The position numbers and the translations under genes were made by a program. The notes under the pieces were generated by a model. It saw only the letters and a list, made by a program, of their open reading frames with translations. It was not told the DNA's origin and did not search any database. Shown here in pieces: positions 36,913 through 50,091 of a stretch of 64,000 nucleotides of DNA. Where the stretch lies: positions 186,001-250,000 of the forward strand of contig WNYE01000030.1 of the NCBI GenBank assembly GCA_021396245.1, in the 5' to 3' direction. The stretch is from Sporothrix humicola. Its lineage: Eukaryota > Ascomycota > Sordariomycetes > Ophiostomatales > Ophiostomataceae. The first letter of the stretch is position 1. Each line of letters opens with the position of its first letter.

Positions 36913-39900
36913 CTAGTTACTGGCAGTCGCCACGGCCTGCTTCTTGGCCCCGGAACCGGCCTCCTCGCCGCCCTCGAACATGAGCCGCGTCCCGTTGTCC
37001 ATCCACTGCACGAAGCCACCCAGTGCCTCGCCTGCTGCGTGGTACAGCTGAGCCGCTGCTGCCTCGCGCTCAGCCTCCTGCTGAACAACAGCTTCGCGCC
37101 GCTCGGCCTCGAGCTGCTCATCACGCGCCTTGCGCTTCAACCGCCGCTCTTCGCGGAACTGCTCAAGTCCGTTGAGGTAACGCACACTGTGGCCCAGACC
37201 CTCGTACTCGGGTGCAGCACGAACATTGTCGGTCGGCCCGTCGCCACTGCTGTTGTTGAGGCCGTGACCCACAGATGGCGTTGTAAAGAAGAGCACGCGG
37301 CCCTTGTCGTCGCGGTGGTAGTGCTTCCGCAGGTTCTCGGGGATCGTGCTGTCGACGTCCTCCGGCAGCACAAACGCTTCAGCAGACGCCCGCGGCGGAA
37401 TGTAGCCATTAGGTACAGGTGGCGGCGCGATAGTCTGCGACTGGTGCGGTTGATGGTGCTGTTGCTGCTGTTGCTGCTGCGGTGCAGGCGGCTGATGATG
37501 GTGCGGTGGCACAGGCGGCATGATGGGCGTCTGCCGCACCGGTGTAGACATTCTATGCTGCTGCTGCTGCGGCTGTTGTTGGTGCTGGGGAGGGAAGTGC
37601 TGGTTGTAGCCGCCGGCCGCAGGAGGCATTCCAGGATGGTGAGGCTGCGGTGAGAGATGGTGCTGCGGCTGCTGCTGTGGTGGCGGCACCATCATCTGGT
37701 TGTGTTGGACGGGTGTGGGAGGACCTGGCCGCATCATCTGCTGCTGCTGGTGCGGTGGCGCGTTAGGGTTGTAGGCATTGTGCGGCAGAAGGTGGGGGGA
37801 TCCGCCAGGCATTGGCCCGCCTTGCCCTGGCGCTGGTGTGAGGTGGCCGCCCTGCTGTTGTGGCACGGGCGGGTGAGCCGCAATGGTCTGCATGGGCTGG
37901 TGATGAGGCGACGGCTGGATGTGTGCATTAGGCGTTCCAGGCGTGCCTGGAGGCATGGGCATCCCTCTAGGACGCGGCACAAATTGCTGCTGCGCGTACG
38001 ACGCGTGCGGCGATGGCGATTGACTGGGGTGCGCGCCGGGCTGCAGGAATCCCTGCGGCGCCCCTGGCATGGAAACGCGCCGCGAAGGGTCAATGAGCAT
38101 ATCGGTAGTCGTAGATTGCGGTAGCGGCGGAACCGTTGCTGGGTCTGGAGGTGGTGACTCCTTTGTGGGATGTTAGCATTTGAAAGCTGTAAAAATAAGG
38201 CGACGTAGACAACGCGTATAATTGTGCAGAAAAAAAAATATAAATGAGCCAGTGTGATGGCCGCCAATTGACGCGTGTAGTGCGAGACGCAATGGCCGAT
38301 AATAAAGATATTCAGGAATGATATCAAAGAACACCGAAGCGAAAGGGCGCGGGACAAAATGGGATATAGAATGATGGAAAGAATATTGGGAAGGAAGGAG
38401 AGCGAGGGCTGGCCAAGGCCGTGTGAAAAACCGTGGGAATGGCCAGTGTGATAGGTTTTTTGTTCACCGGGCAGGCAGACAGCCGTCTGTGATGGCGGGG
38501 CTGACAAAGGAGAGAGATCAAACAGGCCGCGCCCCTCTAGCAGCCCGTAAAGGCAACAATCACAGCCAATGCGACACGTTGACAGGGGCTGGCACGATAT
38601 ACGAGCGCACGCAGAGACAATAGAGATTACATGGGAACAAGAACAAAAAGTGCAAGGAGGGCGTGTTATTAAAGCAAACAGAAAACTTACATTGGGGAGT
38701 CGGGGACGGCGGTGGACAGAGCCGATCATGGGCGGTGCGTTGGGATTGCCCCAGGTGGGTTTGGGCAGTGTGTCCGTTTCACGCGAGTTGGGATCCAGCA
38801 GGTGCTTGATCGGGCTGGGATACTTGGGGAAGCGGCGCGGCGCTGGGTACGGATCCATAAGGATATCGAGGCCGCGCACCTCCTCAGGCACCATTGTCTC
38901 CCACTTGACAATCTTGGTGAAGCGGAAAGTGTCCTCGCTGTAGCGGTACTCGCAAACGTAAAGCGTCTTGTTAGGTGGATAACCACGGGGGCGACCGCGT
39001 GAATGCTGTTCGGAGTACATGACAAAGGTACGGTCAAGCACGTCCTCGAATGGGTGGTCGCGGTACTGTTCAGTCTTCATCACCTCGTGTTCGTAGAAGT
39101 GACGATCAAAACGGTGCACCGTCTGCTCCGGGCGGTAGTACCAGCAGGCATTGACCCAAGCACGGCCAGCAGCGTCGAACCACATGCGGAAGATTTGGGC
39201 TACAATGGGCTTGTTAGGCTCGTTGGCATTGCGCAGCAGAACCCAGTCACCAATGCGCCAGACCTGGCCGAGATGCTGCACACCTGGGACAGCGAGGCGG
39301 CCATGTTGGTCGCGGAAGGCATCGTCGGGCTTGGCGCGTTCCTGGGCGACTAAGCGACGCATGAGAGTCTGCAGCTTAACGGCAGCTACGAAGATCTCGC
39401 TGCCGTCCTGGTTGTACAGCTTTGCATTGTTGAACATGAGTTCAAAGTCGGCTGCAGCTTCATCGATAGTGAGGTAGATCTTGCGACGAGACTTGCGCTT
39501 AATAATGTCGACGGCGATGGGGTTTTTGATCTCCTCGTAGTAGTCCGGCAGCAGTTCCTTGTCGGGCAGCGTTTCAAAGGGGTCGAGTAACGGGTCACCG
39601 TCCTCGTCCTCGGCCTTTTCCAGGCCGGCAATTACAGCATTGATACGGCCTTCTGTCGCAGTGTACATGGTAGTGGACATGGCACCGCCGTTGAGCTTTC
39701 CCTTGTTTTTCTGTGCAGCGCCTTTCCGCCGGCGCCGGCCCGTCTCCGAGTCGACATCGTCGTCATCATCTGACTCTTCGTCTTCATCCTCGTCCTCCTC
39801 ATCCTCCTCGCCGTCATCTTCTTCAGCAGGCGGGGATGGTGAGAAGTCAGGGATTTCGCCAAGATAAGGCAGCTCTGCTTCCTTGGGTTGGATGCTGCCA

Positions 39901-40585
39901 TCCTGAACAAGCTGTTGCAGCTTGGCCTTGAAAATCTCGCGAAGCTTGACGGCGTACTGGAAGATGGGCGCTGAGGGTCGGTTATAGACCTGAGCGTTGT
40001 GGCAGATAAGGGCGACGTCGCGAACGAATTGAGAAAATTGGGTGTAAACTCGCTTTTGGACACGGCCGCGGATTGTGCTGAAGGCTGTCGGCTCTTTGAT
40101 AATGTCAAAGTAGTCGGGGATGACCCGCCTGTTGGGGATTCGCTGGAAGCCGCCGGCCACTTCGATGCCACTGTGTGAGAGAAAATTAGCAAGAAGTTCG
40201 ATCAGTTTTCAGTTTCGCTTCGCGTGGCTACTCACTCTTCTTCGTACGAGCTCAGGTAGTGAGTTGTCGTCTCAATCAGGTGCAAAAGATCCCGTTTTGC
40301 ACGAGCTGCTATCTGTGCCTGCTTGGCCTCTTCGGTAGCACCTGGCGCGACCTCAATGGCCGCATCCGTCATCTCCACGTCATCATCGCCATCAGCATCT
40401 GCATCTGCATCTGCATCCAGATCCGGGTCGGCCTCGCCATCAGCATCCTCGTCTCCGTCGGCGTCGGCGTCAGCATCCGTCTCCATGGCCGATGGGTTGA
40501 GCTTCGTGGGCCTGGCCTCAATGGACTCGTGCACCGATGCACTGCCGCTGGCCGGCTGCTTCTCTGCAATTCCGTCTCCAGCCAT
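36913..40585 (-). CDS. RSC1: RSC chromatin-remodelling subunit Rsc1/Rsc2-like (two bromodomains and BAH)
   Basis: Nuclear subunit of the SWI/SNF-type RSC complex that binds acetylated nucleosomes. Three exons: 40585-40236, 40170-38691 and 38160-36913, giving 1025 residues. The first intron (65 nt) has GTGAGT...CACAG; the second is unusually long (530 nt, GTAAGT...CAAAG). Order of parts: an acidic Asp/Ala repeat (38-70), bromodomain 1 (about 100-200, conserved Asn180 in AQVYN), an acidic stretch (233-258), bromodomain 2 (about 290-390, Asn370 in AKLYN), a BAH domain (about 417-540), then a Pro/Gln/His-rich linker and a conserved C-terminal block with 'IPENLRKHYHRDDKGRVLFF'. Both acetyl-lysine Asn residues are present. 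The tail is predicted helical (EERRLKRKARDEQLEAERRE). Rsc1 and Rsc2 are yeast paralogues, so the symbol marks the family. Shares a divergent promoter with OTU1. Confidence 0.93.
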
Positions 40586-42390
40586 GGCTGATTCGTGTGC
40601 GGCGCGTTGTGGTTTTGGTTATTGGGCCGGATTTGGGGTATTGAGTGTGTCTTGAGTCTTGTGCAATGAATTGCGTCGCCCAGAGTTGTTGTGGCACTGG
40701 CACACGCCAATTGACGTATCCCGTAGAGAGCTGTGCCGTTGGCGGCCGCTGCCGTCACTAGTAGCGTGTGCGGTCGCGCTGTCGTGGGCCGTGATCGCGA
40801 TCGCGATCGTGTCGATGCGCTGTGTTGCTTGCTCACTTGGGTTTTCACCCGTCGCTTTTGTTTTGATTTGCCTGAGGTCCTCCTTTGTCGGCGGGAAAAG
40901 GGGTAACCGAGCACGTGAAAGCGATTGCCGGCAAGAGCAGAAGGCGAAGTGGTTGGAAGGTGCTTTCGTGAACGGATCTTGAAGCTATGTCTTTGTCGTT
41001 CCTGCTTCTTTTGGCTGTCTTCGTTCGTGGTTTCCCTAGCCTGGGACGAGTTGCGCTTTCGTGTCTCCTCTTTTTTGCTGGGTCGCCCTTGCGCTTTTGC
41101 TTTTGACGCGACAGGGTGCTAGCGTGTGATGACTAAGCCAACCGTCTCTCTCACGCTATTGGCTGGACACCTCCGCCTGCCATAGCGTCCCTGACCGCTG
41201 GACGACAGTGGGAAGGCGCAATAGAGGGCAATTACTGCAGGCGCAGAGCGGGGATTGGAGATCCCCAGATGTTCGATACTAGAACCGGTGACAAGCGGCG
41301 CCTGCCTCTTTCCGTTGTTGCATCTGTGACAAGCTTGCATTTCGTGCCGATGTACTATATAGAGAAGGAACTTTACCCCTTTTTGGTCTTTTGAATTATT
41401 TCCTAGACCTTAATATCCAATTTGCGATTCGACACATACATATGCACTCACCAATCCACAATCCAACACCCCGCATACGTTGTTCCAGCATCCAGAGCAC
41501 TTGATATCAGACCAAGAGCAGCCTGGCCAGATCTGCGCCATTAACTGCTTCTGCGTCATACTGGGTGGTTCATTTTTCAAGGTGCATATATTTTGATCAG
41601 GCCTTATAAAGAACACATCTGTGTGTCTTTTGCCCTGTGTTCTTTTCCTGCATGTTTCGGTTCGAGTACGCTCTCTACGTGTCTGCTTTGACCAGGTACA
41701 GCAAGCTGTGTTTGCGCATTTCAAAGAACAAGCTATGCGCGGCTACGGACCGCTGGTTTTACATTTTTACCACTTTGCAGGTGTTCCTGATCTGACGCTT
41801 ATGCAGGTGGGAGGGAATCTAGACGAAGACCAGAGAAGCCGATCTAGTGCACCTGGGAATCAACCGCTTTTAGGGCCCGCCCCTCCCCCTTGTGACGTTC
41901 CCCAAAGCCGCGGACAAAGCCGCCACATCCAGATCCAAAGGCGCAACACAGGGCAACAGGGCAAACATTAGGTTCTCCCAAAAACGCTAAAAGGAAACTG
42001 GCAGAGGAACTAGAAGAGACTCGTCAACGGCCGCCTAAAGAGCATTTCTGTCGCCTCGTCTCGCCTCGCTGGACGACTTATAAGTTTTGCCCGTGGTTAG
42101 CTCGCACACAAGTGGCAAAGCGGTTCCGTGGCCTTTGTTGATAAGCTTGATCAGCTTGGTCGGGAACAACTTGCGACAGCTCACCCCTGCTCTCTTCTCA
42201 CCGACGACATCTCAAAATACGATCTGTGAACACATTTTATACAAATCATTATTACCCATTTCTTCTTTTTGTCCGCCAATACTCACTAGAGGTCTCATCC
42301 TCGAATTCTGTTATCCGATACCGGTGGCACTCTCACCGTCTCTTACGTTCTTACTCTCACCAATACATTGCTCACCACACACCACACAAC
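40586..42390. promoter_or_regulatory. divergent promoter region, RSC1/2 and OTU1
   Basis: 1.8 kb between two start codons. A perfect 16-bp palindrome built of GATCGC units lies at 40793-40808, near the RSC1 side. A TATAAG element at 42079-42084 is 310 bp upstream of the OTU1 ATG, followed by a CT/CA-rich leader. No coding frame with a recognisable domain. Confidence 0.55.
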
Positions 42391-43502
42391 ATGGCACCTG
42401 TCCGAATCCGCGTGCGCGGACCCAGTGCGGTCGTGACGCTCGAGGCTGCCGACGACTGGACATTAGCGAAGCTGCTGGCGCTGATCCGCGAAAAGACTGG
42501 AGTCGAGAGCTTTACGCTCAAGGCGGCATACCCACCAACGGCGCTCGACCTGTCGGATGCCGAGTCCAAGACATTGGGACCCCTCAAATTGAATGGCGAG
42601 ACGCTCATGGTGATCCCCACAGAAGGTGGTCTTGCGAGTGCAGGGGAGCCATCAGCAGCACCAGCAGCACCAGCTCCGGCTCCGGCGGCACCAGCACCGA
42701 AGCCGTTTATACCTAAGAAGGTAGACGTCGACGAGACGGTGGTGCCATGGGACGAAGGCGGTGGTTACTTGAGTGAGTCTTGCGCAATGCGTCATTTGCT
42801 TTCTTTTCCCAAAAGAAGATTTACGCTAACAGTGTACGATAGTTCTCCGCGTCATGCCTGATGACAACAGCTGCATGTTTACGGCGTTTGGCGGCGTCAT
42901 GGGCATCTCTGACCCGGCCGCCCAGGTGCGCGCCGAAGTGGCATCACATATTCTGGCCAACCCGGACAAGTACACCAAGGTGGTGCTGGAAGACACGGAG
43001 CCGTCTGTGTATGCGAACCGTATCAAGGATCCGCAGCGCTGGGGCGGCTCGATCGAGCTGCAGTGCCTCAGCGAAATCTACGGCATCCAGATTTGCTCAA
43101 TCGATGTGAAGGTAGGTCGCCGTACCCGTTTTATTTGATTTGAAGACAGTGCTGACCTTCTAGTACGGCCGAGTCGACACGTACGGCCTGGACAAGGACA
43201 CGCGGTGCATCCTGCTGTACTCGGGTATTCACTACGACCGTATCGCGCAGTCGTTTGACCTGGGGTTGCCGGTGGACATGGACGTGACGCAGTGGAGGGT
43301 GGACGACGATAGCGTGATCGACAAGGCGAAGCAGCTGGCAGCCAAGCTCAAGTCGGCACACTACTACACGGACACGCAGACGATGGCGATCCGGTGCGAG
43401 ATTCCCGGGTGTGAGAACTGGCTGGGGTCGGGACAGAAGGACATGATCAAGCACACCAAGGAGACGGGCCACACGGCCTTTTCGGAGCTGTCAATAGATT
43501 AG
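42391..43502 (+). CDS. OTU1: ubiquitin thioesterase Otu1 (YOD1-type deubiquitinase)
   Basis: OTU-family cysteine protease that trims ubiquitin chains and works with Cdc48/p97. Three exons: 42391-42772, 42843-43111 and 43164-43502, product 329 residues. Introns of 70 and 52 nt have GTGAGT/GTAGGT donors and TAG acceptors, with branch-like GCTAAC and GCTGAC. The N-terminal 1-80 is a ubiquitin-like (UBX-like) fold that binds Cdc48 in the family. A Pro/Ala linker follows. The OTU domain has the catalytic Cys in MPDDNSCMF (Cys138) and the catalytic His in SGIHYD (His240). The C-terminal C2H2 finger has C295, C300, H314 and H320. All family parts and catalytic residues are present. Convergent with the CAX gene. 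Confidence 0.96.
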
Positions 43503-44102
43503 GTGTCTGCGTTTTGGGTTGGTATTTCGTGCATTGTTTGCCTTGTCTGTTCTGTCCCTCATAGCGGTCTTGCCGGCTTTACCCCATATTTTTTCTTGTG
43601 ATAGACATGTTGGCAGTTTGATTTCATAATTCACTTGTTACGTTATTGGACTCATTGTCGGGGTTGAAACGGTTCCATTCTGACGACGTGCCTCCCCTCC
43701 CTCTATGAAGTATATACTATGTATTTTCCAAAATTCCGAGCTTTTCCTTCAAGTGTGTGACACGAATGCGGAAAGTAGAAATTATGTGCCTATGTATTTG
43801 TCGTTTGTCCCGTATCCATTCCCTGCCGTGGCCATTCGGCTCTTGCTTTTTCCTATGCAAATTCCCGGCCTCTATGATCATTCGAATAAAGAAGCGTCCC
43901 AGTAGTCAAAATAAAAAGGAGAAAAAGAAGAAGAAAAAAACAATAAAGAGAGCATCGACATCCGTCTTTGAAAACGTTCCGGACTAAATCAAAACGCAAA
44001 CTAGGCTGGCATGAAGCAAAACAATCAAACAAAATCAAAGAAATGGTCGATGTTATATGAAGTCGAGTGTACATTGCAAAGTCGGCTGATTTTTTGTTTT
44101 GT
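43503..44102. other. convergent spacer, OTU1 and CAX 3' ends
   Basis: 600 bp of 3' UTRs. An A/G-rich block at 43895-43950 with AATAAA-like forms may hold processing signals. No gene. Confidence 0.6.
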
Positions 44103-45966
44103 CTACCGCGCCAGAATTTGGCGGGCAACCTGGACAACGTGCTCGGCGGTCTCTTCGGTGCTGCCGCCGGACGACTCGTGGATTTCAGGGTAGTTGTAGG
44201 CAGCGACGGCAATGGCAATGTAGACAATGACACAGAGCAGGCCCTCGAGGTAGTTGCTCTTCTGGTCGCGCAGGAAGTTGCCGACGGTGATGATGGCGAG
44301 AATGAGGACGCCCATGTCGAATGTCTGGAAATCGAGGCCCATGGGACGGTGCAGGCCCCAGCCGACAATGACAGCGAGGGGGCCGTTGAACATGGCGGTC
44401 TGGAGGGTGGCGCCGAGGACGTGGGCGAGGGCAAAGTTCATTTGGTTGTCCCAACTGGGTGTGTTAGTAAGAAATGGAAAAAAAAAAAAAAATCCAAAAT
44501 CAAAAGAAGAAAAGGTTGATGGAAACTCACGCTTCGTTGACTGCTGTCAGGTGTTCTGCAGCCTTTTCGACAAGCGGCACAAGAATCAGACCCATAAAGG
44601 CGTCCGAGACGCCCCGTTCGGTGACAATGTCCTCGATTTCCTCGACGAGGGCCAGGGCAATCATGGAGACTAGGGCAACGGCCACAGACAGCGAAATCAA
44701 ACACTCGGTCATGGTGAGCTTCTCGCGCTCGATATCGACGTGGTAGTTCATGTCGCCCTGGGCAATGTGCTCGAGAGTGGCCTCGGCAGCGTAGGCGGCG
44801 GCCCGCTGCTCCTCGCCCTCGAAAATCTCGTCGTAGATGCTGTTGTGCGTGCGGGCCTGGAAGAAGATAAAGACAAGGTAGGCCACGATCAGCAGAATGG
44901 CCGTGACTCGCGACACATTGACGGTGCGGCCGGCCAGGTCTTCGGCGTCGATGCCTGCCGTGCCCTCAAGAGCGTGCTTGAAGAGCGTGGGGACCGCCAG
45001 GCCAAAGCCGGCCGTCAAAAGCAGACCGTTACCGGCCTCGCTGACCGTCTCGCTGAATTCCTGCTCGGTGCGCCGCAGACCGCCCACAAAGAAGCACATG
45101 CCGAGACACAGCAGCATGGTGGCGAGCACAGAGCCCAGGATGGCGGCCTGGATGACTTCGTAGAGGCCGCGGGTCAGCAGCACGATGAACAGCACAATCT
45201 CGACAATCGAGGCGACAATCGTCTCCGTCAGCACACCGACAACGTGCGGCACTTTGCGTGACAGCTCCTGGCCGGCAAAACCAATAAGATTGGCGCAGGG
45301 AACCATGGCGATGTAGGCGAGCGTGAAGCTGATCAGATTGCTCGTGGGCGAGTCGTTGAGGGCATAGCGGCAGGCAATGGCGGCGGGCACAAACGGCCAC
45401 AGCACGTTGACCATGCACGAGACCTTGCTGGACGACCGGAAGGCAATCCGCAAGAAATGTGTAATGTGCAGGCCCGAACGGCCGCTCTCGCCCTCGGCAC
45501 GTGGCCGGAACCGCATGCTCGAGCTCTGGCCGGAGGTGTCTGAACCGCGCGACAGCATGCGCCGGATCACGTTGCGGCCGCGGCGCTTCTTGTCGTTGTT
45601 GGCGGGCGTGTTTGGTGGTGGGACAACGCCGGGGCCTAGACCGGTGCCTGTGCGTGTTGTTGTCCCCGAAGGAACGCCATTGCTCCCGGGCGTCGAAGAG
45701 GCCGCGGCCGATGCTGCTGTTATGCTAAATGTGGCTGTCCGTTTTGTTGACATGCGAGTTCGGGAGTCGGCGCCGGTCGATTTTGCGGCGGCGGCGGGTG
45801 GTTCGGCTGGCAGACCGGCCTCGAGGTCGATTTCCCGTCCAGGCTCGACGACGGTGGCCTGGCCCTGGGGCTTCTCGTTGTTGCTGCTGGTGTTGCCGTC
45901 CATTGTTGAAGATGCGGACGTCGACCGAACTAGTCCCGTCAGGGGAGGCCGGATATATGCGGGCAT
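44103..45966 (-). CDS. divergent CAX-family cation/proton exchanger
   Basis: Polytopic membrane protein of the Ca2+/cation exchanger family, most like vacuolar Ca2+/H+ exchangers. Two exons, 45966-44531 and 44454-44103 (76-nt intron GTGAGT...CCAG), 595 residues. Residues 1-180 are a Ser/Thr/Pro-rich cytosolic N-terminus; about eleven hydrophobic segments follow, with an acidic loop near 440-455. The second CaCA repeat is easily seen: GLILVPLVEKAAEHLTAV (460-476), then a run to AVIVGW (506-511). Its core is EKAAEH where known CAX proteins have GNAAEH. The first repeat, TETIVASIVEIV (247-258), also lacks the Gly-Asn pair but keeps a Glu (256). Substrate is thus uncertain. A TATA-like element (45984-45995) lies only about 20 bp upstream of the ATG, so the real start may be Met22 (45903). 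Convergent with OTU1. Confidence 0.88.
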
Positions 45967-48900
45967 TTTGGGGGAGAGGGAGGTATATAAATATACAGGT
46001 CTCCGTCAGAGGAGACGACGGGAGCTAAGGAAAGGATCGAAAATCAAAAGAAACCGGAATGAAAGCGAAACGAAAACGAAAAACGCCTAGAGCTAACAAG
46101 GATATTGCTCAATGCACTCGAGTACTTCGTAAGTCTTGGTCTTAGTCGTGGTTGTCGTCGTACTTCGTAAAAAGGCAAAAAAGGTCAAAAGTCATAGAAG
46201 GCTGAGAGACGCCGGCACATGTAACCAACCTCGATGCGGGATGGAGGGTCGATGGGCTACACAGATGAGGTAAATAATCAGGAATGAGAAAATGAGAAAC
46301 AGAAAAGAGAGTCATGAGATACAAGACACAGTGAGAAGGAAAAGGGGAAAATAAAGAAGCAGAAACAAGATGGGAACACAAGCAGGAACAGAAACAGAAG
46401 GAGGAGGGAAAGAAAGTGATGAGCGGAAATCAAAAGGCAGAGGTACAAGATACAAGATACAAAATACACAATACTCCAAACAAAACATCCCAAACGCACA
46501 CCAGACCAGCCCGATGGATCATGGACAAGACAAGGAGCAGACGTGGTCGGGCCCGCAATCCTCTTTCTCTCTTTTCTCACCCCCGGCTGCCACCTCAGAG
46601 GATCTCTGTCGAGGATCCTGGGACTCTGGGGCTCTGGACCTGGCCCATTTCTGGCCCGTTTTCGTCTCTCTGGCTCTCGTTTGGTCCACGGGCCTTGGCT
46701 TTTGTGTCTTGGGTGCAGGCTTGGCAGCCGCCGCCGCCTGATTTTCACCTCTTATTTTCTCTCTTGACAGCTTGTTTTACTTTCTCTTTACATCTTTCTT
46801 TTATGTACAAGACTCAAGTACCTGATTGATACCTTTCAGCGCCCGTACTTGTTATATGCAGGCTCTACCGCTCGCCTGCAAATTATGCAGCATGCTGCCG
46901 TTCAATACGACGGCATGGCACATGTACGAGCACTCTTTTTGTGCATGGAAAGACACATGGAGCACCGTCAGGGTAAATACGCCGTATGTCGTAAGATACT
47001 GAGTGCTTTTCGTGCCTTTTCTCGCCGTTCTACGCCGCCTCCGTCTGAGATAACGCCCTGAGACGGCTGTCGCTTTTTTTCTGGCACAATCTTGGGCGTC
47101 TGTTCTCACTTTCTTTCTTTTTTTTTCTGCCGTTGTATTTTTCTGGGCCCCAGCTCCTTCCTGCCAGCCCCGTGCGTTTTTTTGCTCCTCCCCCTGCGCC
47201 GTCTTGTGCTTTTTGGAGGCTTTCTGTTGGCTGGAGTGTTTCTTGCTTGCTTTGGCCGGGCCTTGGCGTCTGACATGCTTTTGATCAAAGTGGTTTTTGT
47301 CTTTCTGCCCACTGTACAAGTATCAAAGTATCTTTTTGGTCCCCTTTTCGGGTGGCTTTATCTTTCGTTTTCATCGTTTCTGTCGCTCAATTCCCTCCAC
47401 CGTCCGCCAAGGCTGGTCCTGCAATCAGCGACCGCCTCCTTCCTTCGGGACGTTTTCTAACTGTTGGCTGTTTGGCTGCGGGCTGTGGATGGAGACGTGA
47501 ATGGAGTCGAAAACGAGACCAGGATGGAGTCGGCGTGGAGTTGGTTCTAGCCAAAATCTAAAAATCTCTAAAAGAACCCAGAGAAACTCTCAAAACGTCT
47601 TTGTTTTCTCGTTTACTGTGCCTGCCCAGGCAAAATAGCCTGGTGGAGGCCGGCTCGTCCCCTGTCCCTTCGCCTCTTCTTGTCTTTCTTGTCACTCTTG
47701 TCCTCTTCTTGTTTCCTGGTCTTGTCTTTTGTTCTTTTTCACTATCAAGCGTTTCCTGGCCTTATAGGGCCTTGGCACTGTAAAAACTGTCCAGAAAATG
47801 TCCGCCCGAGGGGGCTCTAAGATTTTGGGGTCTTTTTCAGATTAACAATGCGAGTAAAACGGTCAAATGCGATCAATACGCCGTATTACGACAAATACAG
47901 AGGACACATTCTCAGGGTTCAAGGAAGGAAACATTGGAGTAAAAGAAGATACCAAAGGACAAAGAGGAATACAGAGCGAAATAAACTCAAAAAGAAACAA
48001 AACTAAAAGCGATGATCTAGAGCCTCCAATTGCCGTAAATATGCCTTCCAAGACCCGCCATTGTTCCCGGCTGTTGACCGACGCAAAACGAAGCTTTGAT
48101 GCGCGTGTCTTGTCCGTCCACCTGTCTGAGATACAGTGCTTGATTCTCGGCTGGCAAAATGGCGAGACCCAGACAGAATGAACAGTTACGAGGCACCAAA
48201 AAGAAAGAAAGAAAAGAAAAGGCTGAAAAAAGTCCACGATGTGACCTTACATCTCACACATCCCCCATTTCCCCCAAATCCTTCGGGACGACAACGCCTG
48301 TCTGTGAGTCTGTGTCCTTGACTCCTGCGTTACGGAGTGATTGAAGAATCCGCCACTTTTTTTTTTCAGTGACTTTGGTTGACATTCGCTCACATTCGCG
48401 TTGATCTTGTCTTCTTTTCGCGTCTTGTCATCCGAAAAAAAGTGGACAGGGTTTAAAGGCTGAGCCTCAACCTTGCATTTTATCGCCAAGCCTCTTGTGT
48501 TTTGCGTTGGTTTTCTCGTTTTCTCATCTTCGCCTTTTGTTTTCGTGTCTTTTCATCACCGTCAGTTTTGTCACCTTGTATTTCTTGATTTTCCTCTTTC
48601 CTCCGTGTCTTTCTGTGCCGTTTGTTCAGGGGGGATAGGGGAGGGCACGTTTTGCTTGGCAATAGGGGGCGCCGTTGCACGAAGTACGTCGTTTCTTGCT
48701 CTGTGCATTTTTCCTTCTCGTCTTCATATCTTCCATTCACAACTTCATGATAATTGCATGACTGAATAAATCGAATAAAGCACATTCGCAAATTTGTTGT
48801 TCTGTAAAGAGTACGGAGTATGGAGCACATCGTATGCCTTCCCACTCTCAGCCTTCTCGTTGTGTCGCCTTGTCTTCACTTCAGGCTAGAAGTGTACAGT

Positions 48901-49893
48901 ATTTCTACTTTGTACCTTGTTTCTGTCAGATGGACGAGTATGCAACCCTCCATAGAAAAAACGAAGATGTCGTGTACGGCGTACCATTCGGAATACGGCG
49001 TGTGCTATTCTGTCAGGTGAAATTCAGAACAAATTATATTCCGTTAAAACGCTTGTATCACCTTCCCACGACCAAGAATTGTACTTTTGGGCTTTCAAGA
49101 CTCACAGGTCAAGATGCACAGCATATCTTTATTCACACTTTTCACATTACTGGGTCCTATCCTATGCCAAGCCCAGGGCTCGTTGGCTAACTGAATCTAA
49201 TATTCAGTAACCCAGCCAGCCACAGCTTGCCCCATGGGCTTAAAAGGTGCGAGTCCCTGCGTATCTCATTGGACCTCCGTCCCGACCTCACGCATTTGAA
49301 TGTCTACGACCCTGCTTTTTTGCCCGGATTCTCTCTCAGTGGCCATGTTTTATTCACCTTCATGCGTCCTTTCAGCTCTCAGTATTGACCGGCTGACATT
49401 GCCAGCCTGGGTATCAACAATTGATAGGATGCAGCATCAATTCGCCGTACATTTGTTGTATTCATATGATAAAGCATCATAATTGTGAATGGGTATCACT
49501 CAACGGCAAACTGACCCACACAATACCCCAACTTGGACAGGCCTCGCTTTCCCCAATGGGTGCCAAAAGGCGAGTGCGAAATGGAGTCAATGCCCAGTCC
49601 ATATCAACAGCCTCTCGTTTTGAGGCCGTTTCTACGCTTGCGAGATTGGATATCTGAGATTTACGAAATTGACTGGCGTACAAGCTGTGGGGGAGGCTTC
49701 AAAATTGCGAATGGGTAAGTCACAGACAGGCATTGCCACATGGAGCAGTCAAATACAAGAGACGAGACAAACAAAACCACAGCGAATGAACAAGAAAACG
49801 TCGGCCATGTCATAAAACTATTGTGCACATCACATCTGTGACACTTTACGCCCTGCCCATACGAGTCCGTTTTTTTTTCTTTTCTTTTTCGTC

Positions 49894-50012
49894 CTATATT
49901 TTATATATATATATTAAATATAAAATAGCCCCGACCACTGAGACATCGGAGGGCCATGGCACGCTGAGAGAGTGCGAGGACAAGGAAATGATGTAGAGAG
50001 AGAGAGAGAGAG
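49894..50012. repeat. AT-rich tract and AG microsatellite
   Basis: Low-complexity stretch: alternating AT at about 49894-49926 and (AG)9 at 49995-50012, separated by about 70 bp of ordinary DNA. Confidence 0.8.
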
Positions 50013-50091
50013 AAAGCCCGGGTACCACAAAACCCTCGGATGGTCATCCGCGTCATCGCACAGCAGGCAGCTTGTGCTGCCCATGAGAGGT

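Noticed and set aside
37734..40160. single 808-codon frame for RSC1 without the second intron
   Set aside because: The intron part is unlike protein, has canonical borders, and removing it joins the domain part to the conserved C-terminal block in frame.
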